A stretch of DNA of 64,000 nt from positions 14,550 through 78,549 of the forward strand of contig JBEAUK010000164.1 in NCBI GenBank assembly GCA_041161465.1, given 5' to 3'. Both the position numbers and the translations under genes were made by a program. Of this stretch, positions 36,279-44,185 are shown in pieces. The notes beneath the pieces are model-generated. The model saw only the letters and a program-made list of their open reading frames with translations. It was not told where the DNA came from and did not search any database. The stretch comes from QWPT01 sp041161465. Lineage in GTDB: Bacteria > Planctomycetota > Phycisphaerae > Phycisphaerales > SM1A02. How positions within the stretch are numbered: the first letter of the stretch is position 1; every line of letters starts with the position of its first letter.

Positions 36279-38534
36279 TCATGTCCGGTGCGTAAGCGCC
36301 ACGCCGCGAAGGCGCACGCTGTTCGCGACGACGCTCACGCTCGAGAGCGCCATCGCAGCGCTCGCGAGGATCGGCGGCAGCAGCCATCCCGTCCACGGAT
36401 AGAGCGCGCCGGCCGCAAGCGGAATGAGCACGATGTTGTAGCCGAACGCCCACGCGAGGTTCTGCCGGATCACGCGCAGCGTCTTGCGCGAAAGCACGAT
36501 CGCATCGCCCACGCGACGGAGGTCGTTCGTGACCAGCAGGATGTCGGCGCTCGTCTTGGCGAGATCGGTGCCGCCCGACATCGCGATACCGGGTCGCGCC
36601 GCCGCGATCGCGGCCGCGTCGTTGAGTCCATCGCCCACGAACGCCGTGCCGTGCGGATCGGATGCGAGCCGAGCGACGAGCTCCGCCTTCCCGGTCGGCG
36701 TCATCTCCGCATGGATCCCGAGGGGCTCGATCGAAAGGCTCGCGCCGACGGCCTCGGCTGGGGCGCGCGCATCGCCCGTCACGAGGATCGGCGCGACACC
36801 CTGGGCGCGAAGCGAATCGAGCGCCTCGCGCGCATGCTCTCGCACGCGGTCGGCGAGCTCGATCGTGCCGACAAACGCGCCATCGGCCGCCACGAAGACA
36901 CGCGTCGCGTTCGATGGCGCCGCATCGATGGCGACGCCGCACTCACGCATCCACGCGGCGCTGCCGACCTCGACCTTGTGGGAGAGCACCTGCGCATAGA
37001 CGCCCTTTCCTGCAAAGGCCGCGAACGCGCCCGGCTCCTCGATGTGGATCCCGCGCCCGCGCGCAGCGTCGACGATGCCACGCGCCACCGCATGCTCGCT
37101 GCGCGACTCGGCCGCTGCGGCAAGTCCGAGCAGCCCCGCCTCCGACCACCCGCGCGCAGGCAGAACCGCGGTCACCATGGGACGACCCTCGGTGAGCGTG
37201 CCGGTCTTGTCGAATGCGATGCGATCGGTGCGCGCGAGATGCTCGAACGCGGCCGCGTGTCGGAAGAGAACGCCGACCGACGCCGCGCGTCCGGACGCGA
37301 CCATGATCGCAACGGGCGTCGCGAGCCCAAGCGCGCATGGACACGCGACGACGAGCACGCTCACGAGCGCCTCCATCGCGCGCGCAGCGCGGATTTCCTC
37401 GGGCGCGAACAGCATCCAGCCACCGAACGCCGCGATGGCGATCATGACGACGATCGGCACGAAGACTGCAGCCACCCGGTCGGCGAGTCGTGCGATCGCC
37501 GCCTTGGTCGCCTGCGCCTCGTCGACGAGGCCAGAGATCTGCGCGAGCAGCGTGCCGTCCGCGGCACACGACGCCTCGATGTCGAGGGCACCGAGCGCGT
37601 TCAAGGTGCCGGCGTACACGCGGTCCCCCGCGCGTCGCAGCCGCGGCATCGGCTCGCCCGTCAGCAGCGATTCGTCGACCTCGCTCTCGCCGCGACGCAC
37701 GACGCCATCGATCGGAAGCCGCTCGCCGGGCCGCACGACGACATGCATGCCGGCCGTGATCTCGGCCGCAGCAACCTCGCGCTCAACGCCATCGGCGATG
37801 ATGCGCGCGGTCGGCACAGACGCAGCGGAGAGCGCGCGCAGCGCATCGCCCGCGCGGGCGGTCGCCTTCGCCTCGAGCCAACGCCCGAGCAAGACAAAGA
37901 CGATGATGACTGCGGCGGCCTCGAAGGTGAGCGCGTGTCCTCCCTGGCCCGTTCCACCCGAGTGCGCGGCATGGCCCGCGAGCAGCACCCATAGGCTCGA
38001 GAAGAACGCCACGCTCGTCCCGAGCGAGACGAGGGTGTTCATGTCTGCACCGAGCGTGCGCAACCGCGCGAAGGCGGCCGCATGAATCGGCCAGCCGCAC
38101 CAGAGGAACACGGGCGCGGCGAGCGTCAGCTGCACCCACGGCATCGCCGGTCCGTCGAGCGCGGGAATCGCGCCATGCGACATCGCGATGACGACCAGCG
38201 GAAGCGACAGGATGAATCCAGCCGCGACGCGCAGGCGCAGCGAACGCGCGGCAGACTGCTCGCGCGCCGCGCGCACCGCAGGGTCGCGGGTGATGTCGAG
38301 CGCGAAGCCAGCCCGGCGCACCGCACGCGCGACGGCGTCGAGGTCGGTCAGCGACGGATCGAACGAGATGCGCGCGCGCTTCGTCGCAAACGACACGCTC
38401 GCCTCGCGCACGCCGCGCACGGCTCCTGCCGCCCGCTCGACCTTCGAGGCGCATGCCGCGCAATGCATGCCATCGACCGGCAGCACGCGCACGGCCGCGC
38501 GATCGGGCGCGGATGCGTTCGCCGCCTCGGGCAT
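36279..38534 (-). CDS. copA: Copper-translocating P1B-type ATPase
   Basis: 751 residues. One heavy-metal-associated domain (VDGMHCAACASKVERA, about 17-80), eight membrane spans, SLLTGEPMP (actuator, near 290), the metal-binding ACPCALGLA (near 396), DKTGTLTEG (phosphorylated Asp, near 440) and GDGLNDAAAIA (near 628). YN and the final SSVSVVANSVRLR region also fit Cu+ exporters. One oddity: the SEHP motif of the nucleotide domain reads SEHAVA, with Ala for Pro. It exports Cu+ or loads cuproproteins. The gene starts 4 bases after the thioredoxin stop, so the two are cotranscribed. Its 3' end meets the synthetase gene with a 3-base gap. Confidence 0.93.
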   Translation of the reverse strand: MPEAANASAPDRAAVRVLPVDGMHCAACASKVERAAGAVRGVREASVSFATKRARISFDPSLTDLDAVARAVRRAGFALDITRDPAVRAAREQSAARSLRLRVAAGFILSLPLVVIAMSHGAIPALDGPAMPWVQLTLAAPVFLWCGWPIHAAAFARLRTLGADMNTLVSLGTSVAFFSSLWVLLAGHAAHSGGTGQGGHALTFEAAAVIIVFVLLGRWLEAKATARAGDALRALSAASVPTARIIADGVEREVAAAEITAGMHVVVRPGERLPIDGVVRRGESEVDESLLTGEPMPRLRRAGDRVYAGTLNALGALDIEASCAADGTLLAQISGLVDEAQATKAAIARLADRVAAVFVPIVVMIAIAAFGGWMLFAPEEIRAARAMEALVSVLVVACPCALGLATPVAIMVASGRAASVGVLFRHAAAFEHLARTDRIAFDKTGTLTEGRPMVTAVLPARGWSEAGLLGLAAAAESRSEHAVARGIVDAARGRGIHIEEPGAFAAFAGKGVYAQVLSHKVEVGSAAWMRECGVAIDAAPSNATRVFVAADGAFVGTIELADRVREHAREALDSLRAQGVAPILVTGDARAPAEAVGASLSIEPLGIHAEMTPTGKAELVARLASDPHGTAFVGDGLNDAAAIAAARPGIAMSGGTDLAKTSADILLVTNDLRRVGDAIVLSRKTLRVIRQNLAWAFGYNIVLIPLAAGALYPWTGWLLPPILASAAMALSSVSVVANSVRLRGVALTHRT

Positions 38535-38538
38535 CGGC

Positions 38539-38886
38539 TCAGCCGCCGATCTTTCCGACCGACTGCTCGAGCCGCGCCTTCACGGCCGCGCGCGGCATGT
38601 AGCCGGTCCACGAGTCGATCACCTCGCCGTTCTTCATGAGGAAGAGCGCGGGGATGCCGCGAACCTGGAAGGCTGCCGCGATCTCGCCCTCGGCATCGAC
38701 ATCGCAGAACGCGACGCGGACTTTGCCCTCGAGCTCGGGCGCGAGCGCAGCGAGTTCGGGCTTGAGCATGCGGCACGGCGGGCACCACGACGCCCAGAAG
38801 TCGACGAGGACGGGCACGGAAGACTGCGCGACTTCCTTGTCGAAGTTCGCGGCGGTGGCGTTGAAAGTGTTGGGAGCGTCTGCCAT
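38539..38886 (-). CDS. Thioredoxin family protein with CPPC site
   Basis: 115 residues, the length of a cytoplasmic thioredoxin. FDKEVAQSSVPVLVDFWASW is followed by CPPCRML, so the redox pair is CPPC rather than the usual CGPC; CDVDAEGEIAAAFQVRGIPA holds the cis-Pro of the fold. The CPPC variant is known in some thioredoxins and tends to raise the redox potential. No signal peptide. AGGAAC lies before the ATG. It is transcribed just ahead of copA, so a role in keeping copper-binding cysteines reduced, or in copper stress, is likely. Confidence 0.9.
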   Translation of the reverse strand: MADAPNTFNATAANFDKEVAQSSVPVLVDFWASWCPPCRMLKPELAALAPELEGKVRVAFCDVDAEGEIAAAFQVRGIPALFLMKNGEVIDSWTGYMPRAAVKARLEQSVGKIGG

Positions 38887-39144
38887 GTGAGGTTCCTGAA
38901 GTTGGGAAACGGCACGGTACGCGGGGTTGGGGCGCAGCGGCGACCGGACCAGCGCGAAGTCCGAGAATGCCGACCAGCCCCCCAACGCTGCGCGCGCAAA
39001 CGCTCTTGCGGCAGCCGCTTGCATGCGCGTCGGCGCACGGTACACTCTCCGATCTTTCGCCAGTTCACCTCTTCCTCGGTCGCCGCGCGCTGCGGGACAC
39101 TCGGAGGAGGCAATCACCGGGCAACCCGGAAGGTCAGGTCGATC

Positions 39145-39372
39145 ATGAAGAAGGACACCCACCCGAAGTACTACCCCGAGTGCAAGGTCATGTTCCGCGG
39201 GGAAGTCGTCATGACCGTCGGCGCCACCGTGCCGGAGATGAATGTCGAAATCTGGTCGGGTTCGCACCCGTTCTTCACGGGTCAGAAGACCTTCGTCGAC
39301 ACCCTCGGCCGAGTCGAGCGCTTCCAGAAGAAGTTCGCCGGCAACTACTTCGACAAGAACAAGAAGAAGTAA
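39145..39372 (+). CDS. rpmE: Ribosomal protein bL31
   Basis: 75 residues. KKDTHPKYYPECKVMFRGEV and SGSHPFFTGQKTFVDTLGRV plus ERFQKKF are typical of bL31. Only one Cys of the zinc-binding set is present (Cys 13), so this is the zinc-free (C-minus) form, yet it keeps the overall length. GAAGGTCAGGTCG precedes the ATG. It is followed by a strong terminator. prfA lies downstream, the usual neighbour of rpmE. Confidence 0.95.
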   Translation: MKKDTHPKYYPECKVMFRGEVVMTVGATVPEMNVEIWSGSHPFFTGQKTFVDTLGRVERFQKKFAGNYFDKNKKK

Positions 39373-39394
39373 GCCAACCAATCGAGATCGTCAG

Positions 39395-39428
39395 GCAGCC
39401 GTCGGAAACGACGGCTGCTTGTCTTTTT
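39395..39428 (+). terminator. Rho-independent terminator of rpmE
   Basis: GCAGCCGTCG, loop GAAA (GNRA type), CGACGGCTGC (10-bp perfect stem), TTG, C, then TTTTT. It lies 22 bases after the rpmE stop and ends the message before prfA. Confidence 0.92.
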
Positions 39429-39450
39429 GCGCCACTCGCTCGACCCTGTG

Positions 39451-39627
39451 CACGGCACGTGCCAGCCAGTGCCAGGCACAGCACGGCACGTGCCTGGCAC
39501 GTGCCTGGCACCAGCCACGCGCGTTCGCTTCGAGCCCTCAACGTCGGACGACGACGCCCGAGCCGCCGCCCCACCGCCCCGCGCACGGCACGTGCCAGTC
39601 AGTGCCAGGCACTGCACGGCACGTGCC
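39451..39627. repeat. Two 44-bp copies of a GTGCC/GGCAC palindromic repeat
   Basis: The 305-base gap between rpmE and the prfA start holds two direct copies, at 39451-39494 and 39584-39627, that differ at two bases. Each is built from nested palindromes (GGCACGTGCC, GTGCCAGGCAC). Between them at 39489-39512 are further GTGCCTGGCAC units. Nothing else with a clear function is seen in the gap, apart from the rpmE terminator. Confidence 0.85.
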
Positions 39628-39678
39628 GTGCACCAGCCGTACCATCTGCGGAGACCGCTTCTGCACCCTCTTCGCTCC

Positions 39679-40809
39679 GTGTCCGCGCACCCCGCCAACT
39701 CCCTCTCTCCCGCCGCGCGCGCGACCATCGACGCGCTCCTCCCCGAGAACCTGCGTCGTATCCTCGCCGCGCAGGCCGCCGAGGACGACGGCCTCGCCGC
39801 GCAGCTCGAGGATGTCGCCGTCGCCGCCGACCACCGCAAGTCAACCGCGCTCTCGCGGCGCCGCGCCGTGCTCGCCCGCACGCTCGAGCCCCACGCCGAC
39901 CTCGCCCGCGCCGCCGCCGAACTCGCCGGTCTCGATGAACTCATCGCCTCGGGCGACGCCGAGATGGCCACGCTCGCGAAGACCGAGCGCCCAGTGCTCG
40001 ACGCGCGCTGCCGCGAGCTCGCGCAGGGAATCGTCAAGGCCCTCGTCACGAGCGACGAAGCCGCGGTCCCGAGCTTCGTGCTCGAGGTCCGCATGGGCGT
40101 CGGCGGCGACGAAGCCGCGCTCTGGGCCGGCGAGGTCTTCGAGATGTACCGCGCCTATGCCGCACGCAAGGGATGGCGCTTCGAAATCGTCGAGACGAAG
40201 CCAGGTGACGCAGGCGGCCTCACCCACGCGATCGCCACCGTCGAGGGCGCGGGCGCATTCGCGGCGCTCCAGTTCGAAGGCGGCACCCATCAGGTGAAGC
40301 GCGTACCCGCGACCGAGGCGCAGGGCCGCATCCACACCTCGACCGCCACCGTCGCAGTCATGCCCGAACCCGAGGAAGTCGACACAGCGCTCGACCCCGC
40401 CGAAGTCAAGGAGATGGTGACGACCGCGCAAGGCCCTGGCGGGCAGAATGTGAACAAGGTCGCGACCGCGGTCCACCTCATCCACCTGCCGACCGGCCTC
40501 GAGGTCCGCATGCAGGAGACCCGCTCGCAGGGTCAGAACCGCGAGAAGGCGTGGCGGCTGCTCCGCGCGCGCGTCTACGAGCAGCGCAAGCGCGAGGCCG
40601 ATCTCAAGCGCCTCAGCGAGCGCCGCTCGATGATCGGCACCGGCGACCGCGCCGAGAAGATCCGCACCTACCGCTTCAAGGAATCGGTCGCGGTCGACCA
40701 CCGCGTCGAGCAGAGCTTCGCGCTGCCGAAGCTGCTCGCAGGCGAACTCGATCCGCTCATCGACGCTCTCGCCGCGAGGGATGTCGCCGAGCGCCTCGCG
40801 GCGCTCTGA
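39679..40809 (+). CDS. prfA: Peptide chain release factor 1
   Basis: 376 residues. GGQ motif in QGPGGQNVNK (peptidyl-tRNA hydrolysis), and the codon-reading PxT motif in VKRVPATEAQGRIHTS, specific for RF1 (UAA/UAG). LEVRMGVGGDEAALWAGEVF is the conserved domain 2 entry. I place the start at GTG 39679 (VSAHPANSLSPAARATIDAL), which gives the family's length; no ATG lies between the palindromic repeats and the conserved N-terminal domain, and the ribosome site is weak. The frame is open further upstream through the repeats, but that is not coding. It follows rpmE after a terminator, so it needs its own promoter. Confidence 0.93.
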   Translation: MSAHPANSLSPAARATIDALLPENLRRILAAQAAEDDGLAAQLEDVAVAADHRKSTALSRRRAVLARTLEPHADLARAAAELAGLDELIASGDAEMATLAKTERPVLDARCRELAQGIVKALVTSDEAAVPSFVLEVRMGVGGDEAALWAGEVFEMYRAYAARKGWRFEIVETKPGDAGGLTHAIATVEGAGAFAALQFEGGTHQVKRVPATEAQGRIHTSTATVAVMPEPEEVDTALDPAEVKEMVTTAQGPGGQNVNKVATAVHLIHLPTGLEVRMQETRSQGQNREKAWRLLRARVYEQRKREADLKRLSERRSMIGTGDRAEKIRTYRFKESVAVDHRVEQSFALPKLLAGELDPLIDALAARDVAERLAAL

Positions 40810-40822
40810 GCGGTCGCGCGCC

Positions 40823-41653
40823 CTACGCGCCGTGAAGCCGTGCCACGAGCGCCGGGCGGCTGCTCACCCCGAGCTTCCGGTAGATCCGCTTTGAGACGGT
40901 CGCGACGGTGTTCGCGGCAAGCCCCAGGTCTGCGGCAATCTGCGGGCGGAGCTTTCCCGCCACAAGCGCGCGTGCGATCTCCAGCTCGCGCGGCGAGAGC
41001 ACAAGACTCGCGGCACCCATCACCATTTCACAGCATCGCGACACGGATTCCCGCTCGGTGATGAACAGCTCCGCCATGGGAAGGTCTGCGACGGCAGTCT
41101 CATGGAATTCGAACGCCAGGTGGTACGGCTTCGCGAGACCCGACGGGGCCGTACGCGCGCGCTGTTCGGCAGCGGCCAGCGTGGCGTAGACAAGGTGCAG
41201 CCCCTTGGTCACCGCCGCAGCGTCCTCATCGAGAAGCTGCACGCTCGTCGCGCCACCTATGCAGATCTGCATTCCGGTCGGTCCGTCGAGGTACGACGAG
41301 CAGGCGTCGAGCGTGGATTTCGACCAAGATCGCTTGCTATCGACGTGCGCCTGCCTGCACGCGCGGTCTTCGGGGGAGTCCTTCGACCAGGTGACGACAA
41401 GCCGACGCATGGCTGATGCATAGGTCACCCGAGGCATCCGCTTCGTCGCCTTCGTCCGAACCACGAGATTGACATCCATCAGCCGGTCGAGGGAACGCTG
41501 CACGGCCTCGCACGATGCACGCGACTCCTCCGCGAGCTGCGCCACGGTGTACGGCCGCGGGGCGCGACGAAGGATCTCCCATCGCTGCATGGTGGGAACA
41601 TGCCCCAGTACCTCGACAAGCTCTCTCGAAATCGGGATGACGGCGTTCTGCAT
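40823..41653 (-). CDS. Double-HTH LuxR-type regulator (paralogue 2 of 3)
   Basis: 276 residues with the same layout as the products at 3887 and 41941. N-terminal winged helix (MQRWEILRRAPRPYTVAQLA, RASCEAVQRSLDRLMDVNLV), a central domain with the shared motif PYHLAFEFHETAVADLPMAE, and a C-terminal LuxR HTH (LSPRELEIARALVAGKLRPQ, LAANTVATVSKRIYRKLG). No receiver domain or known ligand-binding domain. The start is the ATG that matches paralogue 3 (41941), preceded by GAGAGAG. Converges with prfA (13-base gap). It sits 287 bases downstream of paralogue 3 on the same strand, probably a tandem duplicate. Confidence 0.8.
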   Translation of the reverse strand: MQNAVIPISRELVEVLGHVPTMQRWEILRRAPRPYTVAQLAEESRASCEAVQRSLDRLMDVNLVVRTKATKRMPRVTYASAMRRLVVTWSKDSPEDRACRQAHVDSKRSWSKSTLDACSSYLDGPTGMQICIGGATSVQLLDEDAAAVTKGLHLVYATLAAAEQRARTAPSGLAKPYHLAFEFHETAVADLPMAELFITERESVSRCCEMVMGAASLVLSPRELEIARALVAGKLRPQIAADLGLAANTVATVSKRIYRKLGVSSRPALVARLHGA

Positions 41654-41940
41654 CGTGCACTCTCTCACGCCTCGAACTCGGCGCCGCGCACGGAAGCGTG
41701 CGGCGTGGCTCAAGCCCATGCCCACGGAAACTAGCCCGATTGAGTGACCATGCAACCCACGCTGACATCCGAATGCATCAGAAGGGTGCAGCGCGACCAC
41801 AATCTGCGCCGTCTGCCCCCAATCAGGGGAGGCATCCGACGCCCGGCGAGGCGATCGGCCTCACCAGCGCGGTCGCGACGGACGACGGTTCCGAGAGTTT
41901 CGCAGCGCCGTGGCGAGCGTTCGCCTTGGCTCCGTTCCGA

Positions 41941-42777
41941 TCACGCGGCCTTGAGGCGCGTGCTGAGCTCGGTACGGCTATGGACGCCAAGCTTCTTGTA
42001 GATGCGCTTCGACAGCGTGCCGACGGTGTGCTGGCTCAGCCCGAGCTCACGCGCGATCTGCGGACGCGACTTCCCGGCGTCAAGCGCCCGCGCAACCTCT
42101 AGTTCGCGTGGTGAAAGCACCATGCTCGCCGAATTGCACAGAAGCCTCTGGTGCTCCCCGAAGACGGCCTGCTCGACCATGAAGACCTCCGCCATCGGAA
42201 GCTCCGGCTGGTTGAGTTCCCGCATCTCAAAACTCAGGTGGTAGCCTCGCTTCTCCACCGAATCCCCCGTTTGCCGCGCACGGCACTCGGCCTCGACGAG
42301 CAGCGCGTAGGCGCTGCGGAAGGCATCCCGCACCGCGCACGCGTCCTCCACCGTCAGCACGACGGAGGTGACGCCATGGATCGAGACTCGACCCTTCTCG
42401 TTCATGCGCCGAATCGAGTCGCAGTCATCGATCACGCTCCTGCTGTACTGACGCATGCCCTGCTCGACCTCCCGCATCAGGCTGCGGTCGACCTCCGAGG
42501 CTTTGTCGTACGAGATGATCAGTCGCTCCATCGCAGCCCGGTAGCGGATCTGCTTCGTCCTCGCGTTCATGCGCTGCTTCGCGACAAGACCGAACACCTC
42601 GAGGCGGTCGAGCGCGTCCTGCGTTTCCGCAAGCGTCGAGCGTGACTCGGTCGCCAGCTCGGCGACGGTATGACCTCGCTGGGTACGGCGAAGAATCTCC
42701 CAACGCTGCATCGTGCGGATGTCACGGAGGACACGCACGAGGCCGGGCACGGAGATCGAGAGCGGCTGGGACTGCAT
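41941..42777 (-). CDS. Double-HTH LuxR-type regulator (paralogue 3 of 3)
   Basis: 278 residues. N-terminal winged helix (TMQRWEILRRTQRGHTVAEL, RSTLAETQDALDRLEVFGLV, basic wing), central domain with YHLSFEMRELNQPELPMAEV, and C-terminal LuxR HTH (LSPRELEVARALDAGKSRPQ, GLSQHTVGTLSKRIYKKLG). The central part also shares GVTSVVLTVEDACAV with paralogue 2 (GGATSVQLLDEDAAAV), which could be a ligand-sensing core. The start is set by the family alignment. The gene is divergent from a PEP-CTERM-like gene, across 625 bases. Confidence 0.8.
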   Translation of the reverse strand: MQSQPLSISVPGLVRVLRDIRTMQRWEILRRTQRGHTVAELATESRSTLAETQDALDRLEVFGLVAKQRMNARTKQIRYRAAMERLIISYDKASEVDRSLMREVEQGMRQYSRSVIDDCDSIRRMNEKGRVSIHGVTSVVLTVEDACAVRDAFRSAYALLVEAECRARQTGDSVEKRGYHLSFEMRELNQPELPMAEVFMVEQAVFGEHQRLLCNSASMVLSPRELEVARALDAGKSRPQIARELGLSQHTVGTLSKRIYKKLGVHSRTELSTRLKAA

Positions 42778-43402
42778 GGCGAATCCGTTTCGTTTCGTGG
42801 GACTTGCTGCACGCGGCCGATCAACACAACGACTGTGTCGCGATCCGCGCCTGGCAACTCCCTCACTTCATAGCATGGCGGCATCCCCGAACATTACAAG
42901 CCGAGAGCGGAGCGAGAGAATACGAACAGTTCGATCTGCGCGGGCTGTCCGAAGTGCGCACGACAGGTCGCATTCGCCGGCGCTTCATGCTGCGCACGCG
43001 ATCGCTTGCGCGCGTGTCGTCACGATCAGTCCCTGATCGAGGCACATCTGGCTTGCGCTGCATCGAATCCCGGCGCCGAGGACGGTGGGCTTGCTCCGAC
43101 GAGACCGAAAACGCCCGCAAAGACCGCTGCGCGATGCAGCGATCGTGCCATGAGCAAGGCACACACGAACACGAGAGTCGTCGAATCTCGACAGACGCCG
43201 TTGAATGCTGAGCAATTGAATCGCACGCTTGCGCTGTAACCCTCGGAAGCTGCTTTCGAGTGTCGAAAGTCGATCCGTCTCTCTCCCTCTCTCCTTGCGA
43301 GTCGCACGCGGCCTGGAAACCCCAGCGCCGTGGACGCCTCACCCAACCAAGTCGGGGCCGCCCGGAACAGCGCGCCTCGAAGAAAAGAAAAAGGAACAAC
43401 AC
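42778..43402. other. Intergenic region with an inverted repeat and a pyrimidine tract
   Basis: The longest gap without a convincing gene (625 bases), between divergent genes. I see the perfect inverted repeat CTTTCGA-GTG-TCGAAAG at 43253-43269 and a pyrimidine run at 43278-43296, both upstream of the PEP-CTERM-like gene. Short open frames here lack the third-position G/C bias of real genes. The length suggests regulation of one or both flanking genes. Confidence 0.5.
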
Positions 43403-44083
43403 ATGCAGAACGCAACCCTCGTCGCCCTCTCGCTCGCCCTCGCCACCACCGCGCACGGTGACCTCATCGCAGGCTGGAACATCAGCGCAGCTCCTGGCGG
43501 CGCCCCGCTTCTCGCCCCGACCGCTGCCGCCGGCAGCGTGACCGGCATGGACCTCACCCGCGGCACCGGCCTCACGGCGGTCAACGCGCAGTCCGGCAAC
43601 TTCGCGGCCCGGGGCTGGAACCAGCAGGCCTCCGACTACCTGAGCTTCGGCTTCACGGTCGCAAGCGGCTCCTCGGTCAACCTCTCGTCGCTGCAGATCG
43701 GCACGCGATCGGAAGGCGGCGCCCCGGGAATCCTCGCGCTGCGCTCGAGCGTCGACGGCTTCGGTTCGGACCTCTTCACCTTCAACCAGGCCGCGACCGA
43801 CGGCGGCGAATGGGGCCCGGGCGCCGGCTTCATCTTCTCGGTCATCGACCTGAGCGCGCTGACCAACCTCACCGGCACCGTCGAGTTCCGCATCTATCAG
43901 GTCGGCAACACGGCCGCGAACGGCGGCGCCACAGACCCGGCCCGCCACTTCCGCCTCACCAACTACTTCCTCGGCGGCGTCGACCAGGGCAACATGAGCT
44001 TCTCCGGCTCGGTCGTTCCGGCACCGGGCGCGCTCGCGCTCCTCGGCCTCGGTGGCCTCGTCGGAGGTCGCCGCCGCCGCTGA
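43403..44083 (+). CDS. PEP-CTERM-like secreted protein
   Basis: 226 residues. Signal peptide MQNATLVALSLALATTAHGD with a cut near residue 19; a Gly/Ser/Thr/Asn-rich body beginning LIAGWNIS, an opening typical of PEP-CTERM proteins in this group; and the tail PAPGALALLGLGGLVGGRRRR cut into APG, hydrophobic helix and Arg cluster. No catalytic domain seen. AAAGGAACAACAC lies before the ATG. It is preceded by a long regulatory-looking gap with an inverted repeat at 43253-43269. It converges with dnaE. Confidence 0.8.
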   Translation: MQNATLVALSLALATTAHGDLIAGWNISAAPGGAPLLAPTAAAGSVTGMDLTRGTGLTAVNAQSGNFAARGWNQQASDYLSFGFTVASGSSVNLSSLQIGTRSEGGAPGILALRSSVDGFGSDLFTFNQAATDGGEWGPGAGFIFSVIDLSALTNLTGTVEFRIYQVGNTAANGGATDPARHFRLTNYFLGGVDQGNMSFSGSVVPAPGALALLGLGGLVGGRRRR

Positions 44084-44185
44084 ATGCAGCCCGCAGACAG
44101 TTCTCGCGACAGCAATGCACCTACGCCAGGCGCGCGGCACCACCGCGCGCCTGGCTGTTTTGGATGCGCGCGACACAACCGTCCG

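Noticed and set aside
39427..39678. Upstream extension of the prfA frame through the palindromic repeats
   Set aside because: The extra 84 residues are repeat-derived and no RF1 has them. The GTG at 39679 restores the family's length.
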